The translations under genes and the position numbers were made by a program. The notes beneath the pieces were generated by a model, which was given only the letters and a program-made list of their open reading frames with translations, searched no databases and had not been told where the DNA came from. DNA of 64,000 nucleotides from Pannonibacter anstelovis (lineage in GTDB: Bacteria; Pseudomonadota; Alphaproteobacteria; Rhizobiales; Stappiaceae), in NCBI RefSeq assembly GCF_036881715.1, contig NZ_JBAKBF010000001.1, positions 310,001 through 374,000 of the forward strand, given 5' to 3'. Shown here in pieces: positions 41,911-51,386 of the stretch (its first letter is position 1; every line of letters begins with the position of its first letter).

Positions 41911-43410
41911 TCAGCCTTCGTAGTGATCGCGCACCAGCTGGTCGAGAAGACGCACACCGAAGCCTGACGCCCAGCCCTGGCTGATCTCGTCCTTGACGGA
42001 GCCCATGGCCGTGCCGGCCACATCCAGATGCGCCCACGGCACATCATTGACGAAGCGCTGCAGGAACTGCGCCGCCGTGATGGAGCCTGCGGTGCGCCCG
42101 CCGGTGTTCTTCACATCCGCATTCGGGGTGTCGATCAGCTTGTCATAGGCCTTGGACAGCGGCAGGCGCCAGACGCTTTCGCCAGTCGTCTCGCCAGCGG
42201 CAAACAGGCGCTGCGCCAGTTCGTCGTTGTTGGAGAAAAGACCCGCGTTCTGGTTGCCAAGCGCAATGATCACGGCGCCGGTCAGCGTGGCCAGATCAAT
42301 CATGAACTTCGGCTTGAAACGCTCCTGCGTGTACCAGAGCGCATCGGCCAGCACGAGGCGGCCTTCGGCATCCGTGTTCAGGATCTCGATCGTCGTGCCG
42401 GACATGGCACGCACGATGTCACCGGGACGCTGGGCGTTTCCATCCGGCATGTTCTCGACGAGACCGATGATGCCGATGGCATTGACCTTTGCCTTGCGCG
42501 CAGCCAAAGCATGCATGAGACCGGTGACGGCCGCGGCCCCGCCCATGTCGCCCTTCATGTCTTCCATGCCTGCCGCAGGCTTGATGGAGATGCCACCGGT
42601 GTCGAACACGACGCCCTTGCCAACGAAAGCGACCGGAGGCTCATCCTTCTTGCCGCCGTTCCAGCGCATGATGACAAGCCGCGGCGGACGGACAGAGCCC
42701 TGCGCCACGCCAAGAAGCGCTGCCATCTTCAGCTTCTTCATTTCCTTTTCGGTGAGGATCTCAATCTCCACACCGAGTTTTTCGAGCTTCGCAGCGCGGT
42801 CCGCGAATTCAACGGGCCCGAGCACGTTGGCCGGCTCATTGACCAGATCGCGCGCAAGCAGGACACCCTCGCCGACGGCATCTGCATCTGCGAAGGCCTT
42901 CTTGGCAGCCTTGGATTCCGGGCCAATGATATTGAGCGTCAGCTCGACTGGCTGGCCATCCTCATCTTTCTTTGTCTTGTAGGCGTCAAAGCTGTAGGAG
43001 CGCAGCTTTGCCCCGAGCGCGAACTGGGCAGCCGCATTTGCGCTCACCTCACCACCGCCGGGGAGCTCCAGATAGACGATGGCATCGGCGGCACGGGCGC
43101 CGGCGAGCGCCGCCTGCACGGAACCACCCAGCTTGAGCCAGTCGGTGTCCTGCATGTCCTGCGCCTTGCCAAGGCCGAAGACGAAAAGACGATCGAGATC
43201 GAGCCCTCCGGGCGCGACGAGATCCAGCTTCGAGCCGCGTTTGCCCTTGAAGCCACCAGCGCTGGCCGCACGCGCAAGCCCCCCCGGCAGCGCATCCAGC
43301 AGTCCGGCGGCCAGCGGACCGGCGGTCAGAGAATCATCGGCCAGAACGACAGCGGCAGGAGCCGGCGCAGCAGAGGCCTTGCCGAATTGGATTTTCGTAA
43401 GCTTGTTCAT
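41911..43410 (-). CDS. pepA: Leucyl aminopeptidase PepA
   Basis: A 499-residue cytosolic M17 aminopeptidase that removes N-terminal residues, including Leu, from peptides. The C-terminal catalytic domain contains VGKGVVFDTGGISIKPAAG (metal-binding Lys and Asp), the MEDMKGDMGGAAAV segment, and the M17 signature NTDAEGRL. Length is typical (about 490-505). It would act as a hexamer with two metals per subunit. The gene is divergent from lptF across a 210-bp region, a layout found in many proteobacteria. The ribosome site is weak. No signal peptide is seen. Confidence 0.95.
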   Translation of the reverse strand: MNKLTKIQFGKASAAPAPAAVVLADDSLTAGPLAAGLLDALPGGLARAASAGGFKGKRGSKLDLVAPGGLDLDRLFVFGLGKAQDMQDTDWLKLGGSVQAALAGARAADAIVYLELPGGGEVSANAAAQFALGAKLRSYSFDAYKTKKDEDGQPVELTLNIIGPESKAAKKAFADADAVGEGVLLARDLVNEPANVLGPVEFADRAAKLEKLGVEIEILTEKEMKKLKMAALLGVAQGSVRPPRLVIMRWNGGKKDEPPVAFVGKGVVFDTGGISIKPAAGMEDMKGDMGGAAAVTGLMHALAARKAKVNAIGIIGLVENMPDGNAQRPGDIVRAMSGTTIEILNTDAEGRLVLADALWYTQERFKPKFMIDLATLTGAVIIALGNQNAGLFSNNDELAQRLFAAGETTGESVWRLPLSKAYDKLIDTPNADVKNTGGRTAGSITAAQFLQRFVNDVPWAHLDVAGTAMGSVKDEISQGWASGFGVRLLDQLVRDHYEG

Positions 43411-43620
43411 TTTTCCATCTTGGGTTCACTTGTCCGTCAAAGGCGGGCAAGGAGGCTGCAAATTCCATCAATGTGGCCTGATACGCCTTGTGCAGCAAGC
43501 CTTTGCCGAATAAATCTGCTGTCAGGCAGGCAGCTGCAGGCGAGCCTCCGGCAGCATTCAAATGCCGTTTCCGGATGAAACAGGTCTGCGGCCCAACCGA
43601 ATTGAAGTCCGGCAGAGAGC

Positions 43621-44808
43621 ATGAAGACACTCGAACGTTACATCATCCGCCGGTCCGTTTTCGTCTTCACGATGACCCTCGCTGCCATGACCGGTGTGGT
43701 ATGGGCGACGCAGGCGCTGCGCCAGCTGGATCTGGTCACGTCCAAAGGGCAGACCATCGTCCAGTTCATCTCCATCACGATGCTGGCTATGCCGTTTCTG
43801 GTGGTCATCGTTGCGCCCTTTGCGCTGATGATTGCCCTCATTCTGGTGCTGAATGCCCTGTCCAGCGACAGCGAGCTGATCGTCATCAATGCCACAGGCG
43901 GCTCCCGCTATCTCGTGCTGCGGCCTGTGCTCATTTTCTCTCTTGGTATCTGCCTGCTCACCGGGGTGATGTCGCTTTATGTTGCGCCGGAGGGGCTGGC
44001 GCGGCTGCGCGATGAAATCACGCGGGTGCGGGTAGATCTTGTGGCCAACATCGTGAAGCCCGGCCGCTTCATTTCCATGGCAGATGGCCTGACCTTCCAC
44101 ATCCGCAACCGCTCCGGTGATGGTGCGCTGGACGGCCTCCTGCTGCATGACACCCGTGATCCGGCAACGATCTTCACCTATGAATCAGAGGTCGGACACA
44201 TTGTGGAGATGGAAGGCCTTACTCTGCTGGTGATGCAGAATGGCACGATTCAGCGCCGTCCGAAGACGAGCGGCGACATCTCGATCGTCAGGTTCCAGTC
44301 CTACGCCTTCGATCTGTCGAGCCTTATCCCCAATGCGGCAGAGCCAGTCTACAAGGCGAGTGAACGCCCGACCTGGGCCTTGATCAACGATCCTGAGCCA
44401 GACGAATTTGCCCGCCTTTATCCGCTTCGCATAAAGGCGGAACTGCATAACAGGTTCAGCCAGCCACTTTATGCCATCGCCTTCGGCCTGATTGTGTTCG
44501 CCTTTCTGGGACAGGCACGAACGACCCGGCAGGACAGAGGTCTTGCCTTGCTTGGCGCGCTTGCCGGCTGCATCCTGCTGCGCACCGCAGGCTTCGGCGC
44601 AACCTCACTTGCAGGCAGTGAGGCAGCCCTCATCGCCGCCTATTATGCTGTGCCTGTGATCGGGATCATCCTGCCGGCATGGTTCATCCTTCAGTCCGAC
44701 ACTGGCGCTGCTCCGCACTGGCTCGCCAGGCTTATCGACCGGATCACAGACTTGAGCGAACGCACCCAGGCGAGGCTCGCTGGCCGCCGCATGTCGAAGG
44801 GAGCCTGA
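43621..44808 (+). CDS. lptF: LPS export permease LptF
   Basis: A 395-residue inner-membrane protein of the YjgP/YjgQ family. With LptG it forms the LptB2FG transporter that pulls lipopolysaccharide from the inner membrane toward LptD. It shows three N-terminal helices, a large periplasmic beta-jellyroll (about residues 130-270), and three C-terminal helices from LYAIAFGLIVFAFLG. The coupling-helix segment LSSDSELIVINATG contacts LptB. It starts an operon of envelope genes: lptF, lptG, lptD, surA, pdxA, rsmA. The 210-bp divergent gap with pepA should contain its promoter. Confidence 0.93.
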   Translation: MKTLERYIIRRSVFVFTMTLAAMTGVVWATQALRQLDLVTSKGQTIVQFISITMLAMPFLVVIVAPFALMIALILVLNALSSDSELIVINATGGSRYLVLRPVLIFSLGICLLTGVMSLYVAPEGLARLRDEITRVRVDLVANIVKPGRFISMADGLTFHIRNRSGDGALDGLLLHDTRDPATIFTYESEVGHIVEMEGLTLLVMQNGTIQRRPKTSGDISIVRFQSYAFDLSSLIPNAAEPVYKASERPTWALINDPEPDEFARLYPLRIKAELHNRFSQPLYAIAFGLIVFAFLGQARTTRQDRGLALLGALAGCILLRTAGFGATSLAGSEAALIAAYYAVPVIGIILPAWFILQSDTGAAPHWLARLIDRITDLSERTQARLAGRRMSKGA

Positions 44809-44813
44809 ACCTC

Positions 44814-45905
44814 ATGCTGGGAGCCACCCTCTCCTTCTATTTCTCGCGGCGGTTTCTGCGCTCCATTCTGGGGCTGTTCCTGCTCGCAGCGATCCTGATT
44901 TTTCTATTCGACGTGCTCGAACTCCTTCGCCGGGCCGGTGAGCAGGGAGACCTGTCTGTCCTGCGGGTCAGCGTCATTTCGCTCCTGCGCGTGCCGCTGC
45001 TGCTCGAACAGGTCATACCCTTTGCTGTGCTCTTCGGTGCCATTTCGGCCTTCGTCACCTTGAGCCGCGGCCTGGAACTGGTCGTCACCCGTGCCGCCGG
45101 CATTTCCGTCTGGCAGTTTGGCGCACCAGCAGCCATGGTTGCGCTCATCCTCGGTGTGCTGTCAGTTGTTGTTTACAATCCTGTTGCGGTCTGGATGCAG
45201 CAGCAGTCTGATCAGGTGGCTGCCGGGCTCTTTGGCGGTGAGGAGAGCTTTCTGCTGCAGACAACCAATGCCGTCTGGATGCGGCAGGATGGGCTGGACG
45301 GAGAATCCGTTCTCAATGCCGAACAGCTTCTCGCGCAAGGCACTGTCCTGCGCGGCGTGACCATCTTCACCTTCAATCGCAAGGGACGTTTTGATGAGCG
45401 GATCGAAGCGCGTGAGGCAGAACTGAACGAAGGCTACTGGGTGCTCAAGGATGCAGTTGTCTACCGCATCAATGCCGATCCCCAGCACCATAACACCTAT
45501 CGGGTCAGCACCTTCCTGACGCCAACGGAAGTGCGCGAGAGCATCGGCTCTCCCGAATCAATCTCTTTCTGGAACCTGCCACGCTTTATCGAATTGGCCA
45601 GCCGCGCAGGCCTGCCTGCCTATCGCTATACACTGCAATATCAAACGCTTCTGGCCCGTCCCCTGCTTTTATTAGCGATGGTTCTCATCGCAGCAGCAGT
45701 TTCTTTAAAGGTTTCGCGCTTTGGTGGGCTCGGCAAGATGATTCTGGGTGGAATCGCCGCCGGGTTCGTGCTTTACGTTCTCTCTGAGCTCGCACGCGAT
45801 CTCGGAGGGGCTGGTATCGTCCCGCCGGTGGTAGCTGCCTGGGCCCCAGGTGTGTTTGGAGTTCTCATGGGTTTGACGATCCTGCTCAATCAGGAAGACG
45901 GCTAG
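44814..45905 (+). CDS. lptG: LPS export permease LptG
   Basis: A 363-residue partner of LptF with the same fold: three helices at the N-terminus (MLGATLSFYFSRRFLRSILG onward), a periplasmic domain, and three helices at the C-terminus. The LptB-contact loop SRGLELVVTRAAGIS is clear. The start at 44814, five bases after the lptF stop, gives the usual LptG length; an upstream in-frame ATG at 44679 lies inside lptF and is shadow. Its stop abuts the lptD start. It works with LptF, LptB, LptC and LptA to transport LPS. Confidence 0.93.
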   Translation: MLGATLSFYFSRRFLRSILGLFLLAAILIFLFDVLELLRRAGEQGDLSVLRVSVISLLRVPLLLEQVIPFAVLFGAISAFVTLSRGLELVVTRAAGISVWQFGAPAAMVALILGVLSVVVYNPVAVWMQQQSDQVAAGLFGGEESFLLQTTNAVWMRQDGLDGESVLNAEQLLAQGTVLRGVTIFTFNRKGRFDERIEAREAELNEGYWVLKDAVVYRINADPQHHNTYRVSTFLTPTEVRESIGSPESISFWNLPRFIELASRAGLPAYRYTLQYQTLLARPLLLLAMVLIAAAVSLKVSRFGGLGKMILGGIAAGFVLYVLSELARDLGGAGIVPPVVAAWAPGVFGVLMGLTILLNQEDG

Positions 45906-48296
45906 ATGGCGGTTACGATGCGTCGCAAGTCGCGCTTCCCGAAGAAAGGTGGATGTACACAGGCACGCGGTCTTATGATTCGCGGGCTTGGTACTGTTAT
46001 TGCCTGTTCACTGATCACTGCCCCCTGGGCCGCGCCTGTTGCTCTTGCGCAGTCTCCCACGTCTGCAGCGGTTTCGACCAACGTCAACCCAAACGCAGAG
46101 ATGCTGCTGGAGGCCGATGATCTCACCTACGACTACGACCGGGACAAGATTCTGGCGCGCGGCAAGGTGCAGATTTTCTACGACGGCTACACGCTGGAAG
46201 CGGACGAAGTGATCTTCGACCGTGGGTCTGCGCGCATGTTCGCCAAGGGTAACGTCAAAATGGCGGAGCCGGATGGCAACATCATCACGACGCAGGAGAT
46301 GGAGCTTACGGACAATTTTGCCGAAGGCTTCGCCCGTTCGCTGCAGGTCGATTCGCCCCAGCGCACCAGGTTCATCGCGGAGAGCGCCAATCGCGAAGGC
46401 AGCAATGTAACGACCTTCAACAATGGTCTCTACACGGTTTACACGCGGCAACCCGCAGAGAAGCCGCCGCTGTGGCGTCTGCGTGCCCAGAAGATCATCC
46501 ACAATCAGGAAGAGAAGGTTGTCCGGTTCGAGGACACACGGCTGGAATTCTTTGGAATGCCCGTGGCTTATATCCCGTACCTGTCGATGCCGGACCCGTC
46601 CGTCAAGCGCAAGTCCGGCTTCCTGACACCAACGGCATCTATCTCGTCCAATCTGGGCTACGGCTTGACCGTACCCTATTACTTGGCTCTTGACCCTCAC
46701 TATGACCTGACCGTCGCCGCCACCGGCTTTACCAAGCAGGGCGCATTGGGAACCGCCGTGTGGCGCCAGGAGCTGGAACAGGGCAAGTACCTGATTTCGG
46801 GCGCGCTCATCTCGCAGAAAGAGCCCTCAGCGTTCCTGACCAAAAGCGGTAACAGACGCTGGCGCGGTGTGCTGCACACGGAAGGTGACTACGTGCTGTT
46901 CAACAGCTGGTCGCTTGCCTGGAACCTGACCTACAAGTCAGACCGGTCATTCCTCTCAGATTATCAGCGTCTGAACATCGGCGGAGCCAGCGATGTTTCG
47001 CAAGTCTCCCTCTCCCGCATCTGGCAAAGGAACGCCGTCAGCGTCTATGGCTACGCCTTCTCGATTTCCCAGGAAGACTACAACACCACATCGAACGCTC
47101 CAATTGGTCCGTTCGAGCGTGTCGGAGCGAAGCTGCAGGACAAGCAGCCCTACGTCTTCCCCGTTGCTGATGTCAATTACGTCTTCGATCAGCCGATCGC
47201 GGGCGGAGAGCTCTCGTTCAAGAGCAACTTCACCAGCCTGACGCGCGCCGAAACGGACGCATATTCTGTCAATGGCGAGAACCGTTATCGGGGCGTGGAC
47301 GGTACATTCTCCCGCTGGAGCGTTAACACTCAATGGCGGCGCACTCTGATCGATCCGATCGGTCAGATGTTCACCCCCTTTGCCTATGTGCGCGGCGATC
47401 TGTTCTTCCTTGGCTCACAGGACAAGAACGTCACCACGCTGACGGATGAGGCCTTTGTTGGCCGTGTTATGCCGGCTGTGGGTCTGGAGTACCGCTATCC
47501 CTTCATCGCGAGCTTCAACGGCGGCAACCAGATCATCGAGCCCATTGCGCAGATCATTGTACGGCCTGACGAGCAGCGCATCGGGGAACTGCCGAACGAA
47601 GATGCCCAGAGCCTGGTCTTCGATACAACGACCCTGTTTGCCTATGACAAGTTCTCCGGCTACGACCGCGTGGAAGGCGGTACCCGCGCCAACCTCGGCT
47701 TGAGCTACAAGTTCCAGCTTGATAGCGGCGAATATCTGAGCACCTTATTCGGCAGGTCGTTCCACCTGTCTGGCCGCAACTCTTTCGAAAAGCCCGACCT
47801 GTTCGGCTCGTCGCTTGAGTCAGGTCTTGAGACCGGTGAATCCGACTATGTGGCAGGTTTCGCGCTTGACACGCGGCGGGGTGTCACCCTCGGTTCACAG
47901 GCCCGGTTCGACGAGCAGGACCTTTCCGTGCGGCGCCTTCAGGTTCAGGCGACCGGCAGCTATGGTCCTGTCGTGAGCACCTTCGCCTATGCCTTCATGG
48001 ACAAGCAGCCCCAGCTTGGCATCAACAATGACCGGGAAGAAGTTCTGGCCTCGAGCAGCCTGCGTATCGCCGAGAACTGGCGTCTGTTTGGCGGCGTGCG
48101 CTATGACCTCAAGAACGAGAATATCGTTCAGGACTCAGGCGGCGTTGGCTATGACGACGAGGGCTTCTCCATGTCCCTGTCGTATCAGCAGGATCGCAGC
48201 CGCAACAATGGTGAGCCGGTCAACCGGACGGTCTTCTTCCGCTTCGGTCTGCGGACCATTGGTGATACGCAGGTTTCCAGCTCTGCCAACCAGTGA
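45906..48296 (+). CDS. lptD: LPS assembly outer-membrane protein LptD
   Basis: A 796-residue outer-membrane protein that inserts lipopolysaccharide into the outer leaflet with LptE. It has a hydrophobic signal ending near PVALAQ, an OstA-like N-terminal domain with ADDLTYDYDRDKILARGKVQI (about residues 70-180), then the large OstA_C beta-barrel containing YFGMPVAYIPYLSMPDPSVKRKSGFL-like strands. It ends with an aromatic strand. The first ATG directly follows the lptG stop; Met at 45975 would give a shorter signal. The operon order lptF-lptG-lptD-surA is typical of alphaproteobacteria. The strong hairpin after the gene may limit read-through. Confidence 0.94.
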   Translation: MAVTMRRKSRFPKKGGCTQARGLMIRGLGTVIACSLITAPWAAPVALAQSPTSAAVSTNVNPNAEMLLEADDLTYDYDRDKILARGKVQIFYDGYTLEADEVIFDRGSARMFAKGNVKMAEPDGNIITTQEMELTDNFAEGFARSLQVDSPQRTRFIAESANREGSNVTTFNNGLYTVYTRQPAEKPPLWRLRAQKIIHNQEEKVVRFEDTRLEFFGMPVAYIPYLSMPDPSVKRKSGFLTPTASISSNLGYGLTVPYYLALDPHYDLTVAATGFTKQGALGTAVWRQELEQGKYLISGALISQKEPSAFLTKSGNRRWRGVLHTEGDYVLFNSWSLAWNLTYKSDRSFLSDYQRLNIGGASDVSQVSLSRIWQRNAVSVYGYAFSISQEDYNTTSNAPIGPFERVGAKLQDKQPYVFPVADVNYVFDQPIAGGELSFKSNFTSLTRAETDAYSVNGENRYRGVDGTFSRWSVNTQWRRTLIDPIGQMFTPFAYVRGDLFFLGSQDKNVTTLTDEAFVGRVMPAVGLEYRYPFIASFNGGNQIIEPIAQIIVRPDEQRIGELPNEDAQSLVFDTTTLFAYDKFSGYDRVEGGTRANLGLSYKFQLDSGEYLSTLFGRSFHLSGRNSFEKPDLFGSSLESGLETGESDYVAGFALDTRRGVTLGSQARFDEQDLSVRRLQVQATGSYGPVVSTFAYAFMDKQPQLGINNDREEVLASSSLRIAENWRLFGGVRYDLKNENIVQDSGGVGYDDEGFSMSLSYQQDRSRNNGEPVNRTVFFRFGLRTIGDTQVSSSANQ

Positions 48297-48300
48297 CGGA

Positions 48301-48329
48301 ACGAAAGGCAGCGTCATGCTGCCTTTCGT
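48301..48329 (+). terminator. Hairpin after lptD
   Basis: ACGAAAGGCAGC at 48301-48312 and GCTGCCTTTCGT at 48318-48329 form a perfect 12-bp stem with a 5-base loop, 4 bp after the lptD stop. No T-run follows (GCATCC), so it may stop transcription partially or stabilise the 3' end, setting a lower level for surA. Confidence 0.6.
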
Positions 48330-48535
48330 GCATCCGGACTGACCGGGAGAGTTTGCTGCCCAGCGTTCGTGAAATGATGGCCAGCACTTGCGTAAACGGC
48401 TCAATTTGGCCATTGTTTCAGGGCATTGCGTGAACCAAAGTACTGACCGCAACCGGTGTGAACCTCGTTACAGGTCAAGATCATGTCCACGACGTCATAA
48501 GGGAGACGCCGGGATTACGTGCCGGCTGGGATGAG

Positions 48536-49462
48536 ATGAAAAAATCACTGATGATCGCCTGCGCCGCTCTTTGCCTTGTGGCGGCAACACCTGTCGGCAC
48601 TCAAGCTCAGTCCGCAATCAAGGTGGTTGTGGATGACCAGGCCATCACCTCGTTCCAGATCGGTCAGCGTGCCCGCCTCATTTCCCTGACCGAGCGCAAG
48701 AGCGGCGCAGCCGCCACCAGGGCTGCGCAGGATGAGCTCATCGACGAGGTGCTTAAGCTGAAGGAAGCAAAGCGCTACGGCATCACCGTGTCAAAAAAGC
48801 AGATCGACGATGCCTTCGCCACGATCGCGTCCCGGGTCAAGCTCAGCCCCGCCAATCTGTCGACAGCTCTGCGCCAGAGCGGTGTTGATCCGGATACACT
48901 CCGTGACCGGCTGCGCACGGAAATCGCATGGTCGCAGATCTTGCGCCAGCGCTTTCAAGGCCGGGTGTCTGTCAGCGAATCCGACATTGCTGCGCAGCTT
49001 CAGAAGCTGAAAGACGGTAAGGAAGAGCCGCTTAAAAGCATCGAGTACCGGCTTGAGCAGGTGATCTTCGTGGTGCCTGAAAAGGCTTCCGGCGGTTTCA
49101 AGGCTCAGCGGAAAAGAGAAGCCGAACAGCTGCGCAAGAGCTTCACGACCTGTGAACAGAGTTCCGAGCAGGTCCGGGCGTTCAGCGAAGTTGTGGTCAA
49201 GACTGTTGGCTTCCGCCTGGAAACAGAGCTTCCCGCGGACATGAAGGATGTGATCGCGAAGACGGCCGTGGGCCAGCTGACACCTCCGCAGGTGACGCCG
49301 CGCGGACTTGAAATGATCGCCGTTTGCGGCAAACGGGAGCTTGCTTCGGATGTTGCGGCCCGTACCGAGATCGAGGACGAGCTGCGCCAGAAGGAAGGCG
49401 AGCAGCTGACCCGGCGCTACATCCAGGACCTGCGCCGCCAATCTGTAATTTCCTACAGGTAA
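48536..49462 (+). CDS. surA: Periplasmic chaperone SurA (peptidyl-prolyl isomerase family)
   Basis: A 308-residue exported chaperone that helps outer-membrane proteins, including LptD, fold. It has a signal peptide ending near GTQAQS, an N-terminal SurA domain (AITSFQIGQRARLISLT and helical stretches), and one parvulin-like region (about residues 150-270) where E. coli SurA has two. The start at 48536 follows a GGGATGAG site and gives the signal peptide; the frame is open 78 bp further. It lies downstream of lptD, separated by 239 bp and a strong hairpin, so it may have its own promoter. Confidence 0.87.
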   Translation: MKKSLMIACAALCLVAATPVGTQAQSAIKVVVDDQAITSFQIGQRARLISLTERKSGAAATRAAQDELIDEVLKLKEAKRYGITVSKKQIDDAFATIASRVKLSPANLSTALRQSGVDPDTLRDRLRTEIAWSQILRQRFQGRVSVSESDIAAQLQKLKDGKEEPLKSIEYRLEQVIFVVPEKASGGFKAQRKREAEQLRKSFTTCEQSSEQVRAFSEVVVKTVGFRLETELPADMKDVIAKTAVGQLTPPQVTPRGLEMIAVCGKRELASDVAARTEIEDELRQKEGEQLTRRYIQDLRRQSVISYR

Positions 49463-49484
49463 CAAACCGGGCAAGGTTCCGCTG

Positions 49485-50513
49485 ATGGCTGACATCCGTC
49501 TTCCGCTTGCCGTGACAAGCGGCGAACCCGCAGGCATCGGACCGGATGTCACCCTGCAATGCTGGGCAGAGCGGGGCCTAATGGCGCTGCCGCCCTTCTA
49601 TGTCCGGACAGATCCTGATCTCTTGCGCAGCAGAGCCGCGCGGCTAGGCCTCGACGTGCCCATCATCGAAGTGGCCCCGGAAGATGCCTGCGAAGCATTC
49701 TCCGGCGCGCTTCCGGTGGTTTCGGCCGGTCAAAGCGTGGCTGATCTGCCGGGAGAGCCGGATTCATCAACCGCCGGCGCCGTCATCGCCTCGATTGACG
49801 CCTGTGTGACCGATGTGCGCAAAGGCCGGGCTGCTGCCGTCGTCACCAATCCTATCGCCAAGAAAACGCTCTATGACGCCGGTTTCCGCCATCCTGGCCA
49901 TACCGAGTATCTGGGAGTGCTGGCCGCACAGTTTGGGGCCGGGCCCCATACACCCGTGATGCTGCTGGCGGGGCCTGAACTGATGGTGGTGCCCGTCACC
50001 GTCCATATTCCGCTCAGTGCCGTTCCCGCCACGCTGACGGCTGACCTCATCCTTGAGGCCGCGCGCATTGTGGACAGGGACTTCCGCAAGCGGTTTGGCC
50101 TATCCAAACCACGCATCGCCGTTGCAGGCCTCAATCCGCACGCCGGTGAAGGCGGCAGCATGGGACGGGAAGATATCGATGTCATAGCGCCAGCCCTTGA
50201 GCAGCTGCGCAATGAGGGCCTGGATGTCAGCGGCCCCTGGCCGGCCGATACCCTATTCCATCCGGAGGCGCGCAAGACCTATGACTGCGTGCTCGGCATG
50301 TATCACGACCAGGTGCTGATCCCGGTGAAAACCATTGCCTTTGACGACACCGTTAACGTAACCCTCGGCCTGCCGTTCGTGCGTACCTCGCCCGATCATG
50401 GCACCGCTTTCGATATTGCAGGCACAGGCAAGGCAAGGCCGCAGAGCCTTGCAGCCGCCTTGCGCATGGCCGCCGTCCTGGCTGAGCCGGAGCATATTGC
50501 CGGAGAACCTTGA
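49485..50513 (+). CDS. pdxA: 4-hydroxythreonine-4-phosphate dehydrogenase PdxA
   Basis: A 342-residue NAD-dependent metal enzyme of pyridoxal phosphate synthesis that oxidises 4-phosphohydroxy-L-threonine. It begins with LAVTSGEPAGIGPDVTL. The metal His residues appear in FRHPGHTEYLG, VAGLNPHAGEGG and MYHDQVLIPVK. Length is normal (about 330-345). It starts 22 bp after the surA stop and its stop directly abuts the rsmA ATG, so surA-pdxA-rsmA form one operon, as in many proteobacteria. A role in PLP synthesis is well supported by the motifs. Confidence 0.95.
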   Translation: MADIRLPLAVTSGEPAGIGPDVTLQCWAERGLMALPPFYVRTDPDLLRSRAARLGLDVPIIEVAPEDACEAFSGALPVVSAGQSVADLPGEPDSSTAGAVIASIDACVTDVRKGRAAAVVTNPIAKKTLYDAGFRHPGHTEYLGVLAAQFGAGPHTPVMLLAGPELMVVPVTVHIPLSAVPATLTADLILEAARIVDRDFRKRFGLSKPRIAVAGLNPHAGEGGSMGREDIDVIAPALEQLRNEGLDVSGPWPADTLFHPEARKTYDCVLGMYHDQVLIPVKTIAFDDTVNVTLGLPFVRTSPDHGTAFDIAGTGKARPQSLAAALRMAAVLAEPEHIAGEP

Positions 50514-51356
50514 ATGAGCCAGATCGACGATCTGCCCCCGCTGCGCGAGGTCATCCGCATGCACGGCCTCGACGCGAAGAAGTCGCTTGGCCAGAATTTC
50601 CTGCTGGACCTCAATCTCACATCCCGCATCGCGCGCTCGGCCGGTGACCTCTCGGCCTGCACCGTGGTCGAGGTCGGTCCCGGTCCTGGCGGCCTAACCC
50701 GGGCGCTGCTTGCAAATGGCGCGCGCAAGGTGGTGGCCATCGAAAAGGACAGCCGCTGCCTTCCAGCTCTTGCGGAAGTCTCGGCGCATTACCCGGGCCG
50801 CCTGGAGGTGCTTGAAGCCGACGCGCTGACGATTGATCCGGCCACGTTGAGTGAAGGCTATCCGGTCAAGATCGTCGCCAACCTGCCCTATAATGTCGGC
50901 ACCCAGCTCCTGCTCAACTGGATAACCTCTCCCACGTGGCCGCCGTTCTGGGACTCGCTGACGCTGATGTTCCAGAAGGAAGTGGCCGAGCGCATCGTGG
51001 CCACAGTTGAGGATGATGCCTATGGCCGGCTTGGCGTGCTGGCGGGATGGCGGACGCGGGCGAAGATCCTGTTTGACCTGAATCCGCAGGCCTTCACACC
51101 GCCGCCGAAGGTTACATCGTCGGTGGTCCAGCTCACGCCGAATCCCTCGCCCCTGCCCTGTGATCTGAAGGATCTGGAGCGGGTGACGGCAGCGGCCTTC
51201 GGTCAGCGCCGCAAGATGTTGCGTGCATCACTCAAGAGCTTGAAGTCCGATGCCGAAGCGCGGATCAGCGATTGCGGACTTGCGCCGACAGCACGGGCCG
51301 AAGAGATCGACATCGCCGGATTTGTTGCGCTCGCAAGCCGGTTTGCGCAGGCTTGA
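50514..51356 (+). CDS. rsmA: 16S rRNA dimethyladenosine transferase RsmA (KsgA)
   Basis: A 280-residue SAM-dependent methyltransferase that dimethylates two adjacent adenines near the 3' end of 16S rRNA. It has SLGQNFLLDLNLTSRI, the SAM motif VEVGPGPGGLTRAL, and the catalytic NLPYNV motif. The C-terminal helical part carries TPPPKVTSSVVQL. It starts right after the pdxA stop with no gap, so it is translationally coupled. It ends 31 bp from the convergent NDUFAF6-like gene. Length agrees with KsgA. Confidence 0.95.
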   Translation: MSQIDDLPPLREVIRMHGLDAKKSLGQNFLLDLNLTSRIARSAGDLSACTVVEVGPGPGGLTRALLANGARKVVAIEKDSRCLPALAEVSAHYPGRLEVLEADALTIDPATLSEGYPVKIVANLPYNVGTQLLLNWITSPTWPPFWDSLTLMFQKEVAERIVATVEDDAYGRLGVLAGWRTRAKILFDLNPQAFTPPPKVTSSVVQLTPNPSPLPCDLKDLERVTAAAFGQRRKMLRASLKSLKSDAEARISDCGLAPTARAEEIDIAGFVALASRFAQA

Positions 51357-51386
51357 TCTCAGCTGCGGCATCGAAGCAAGCCGGTG

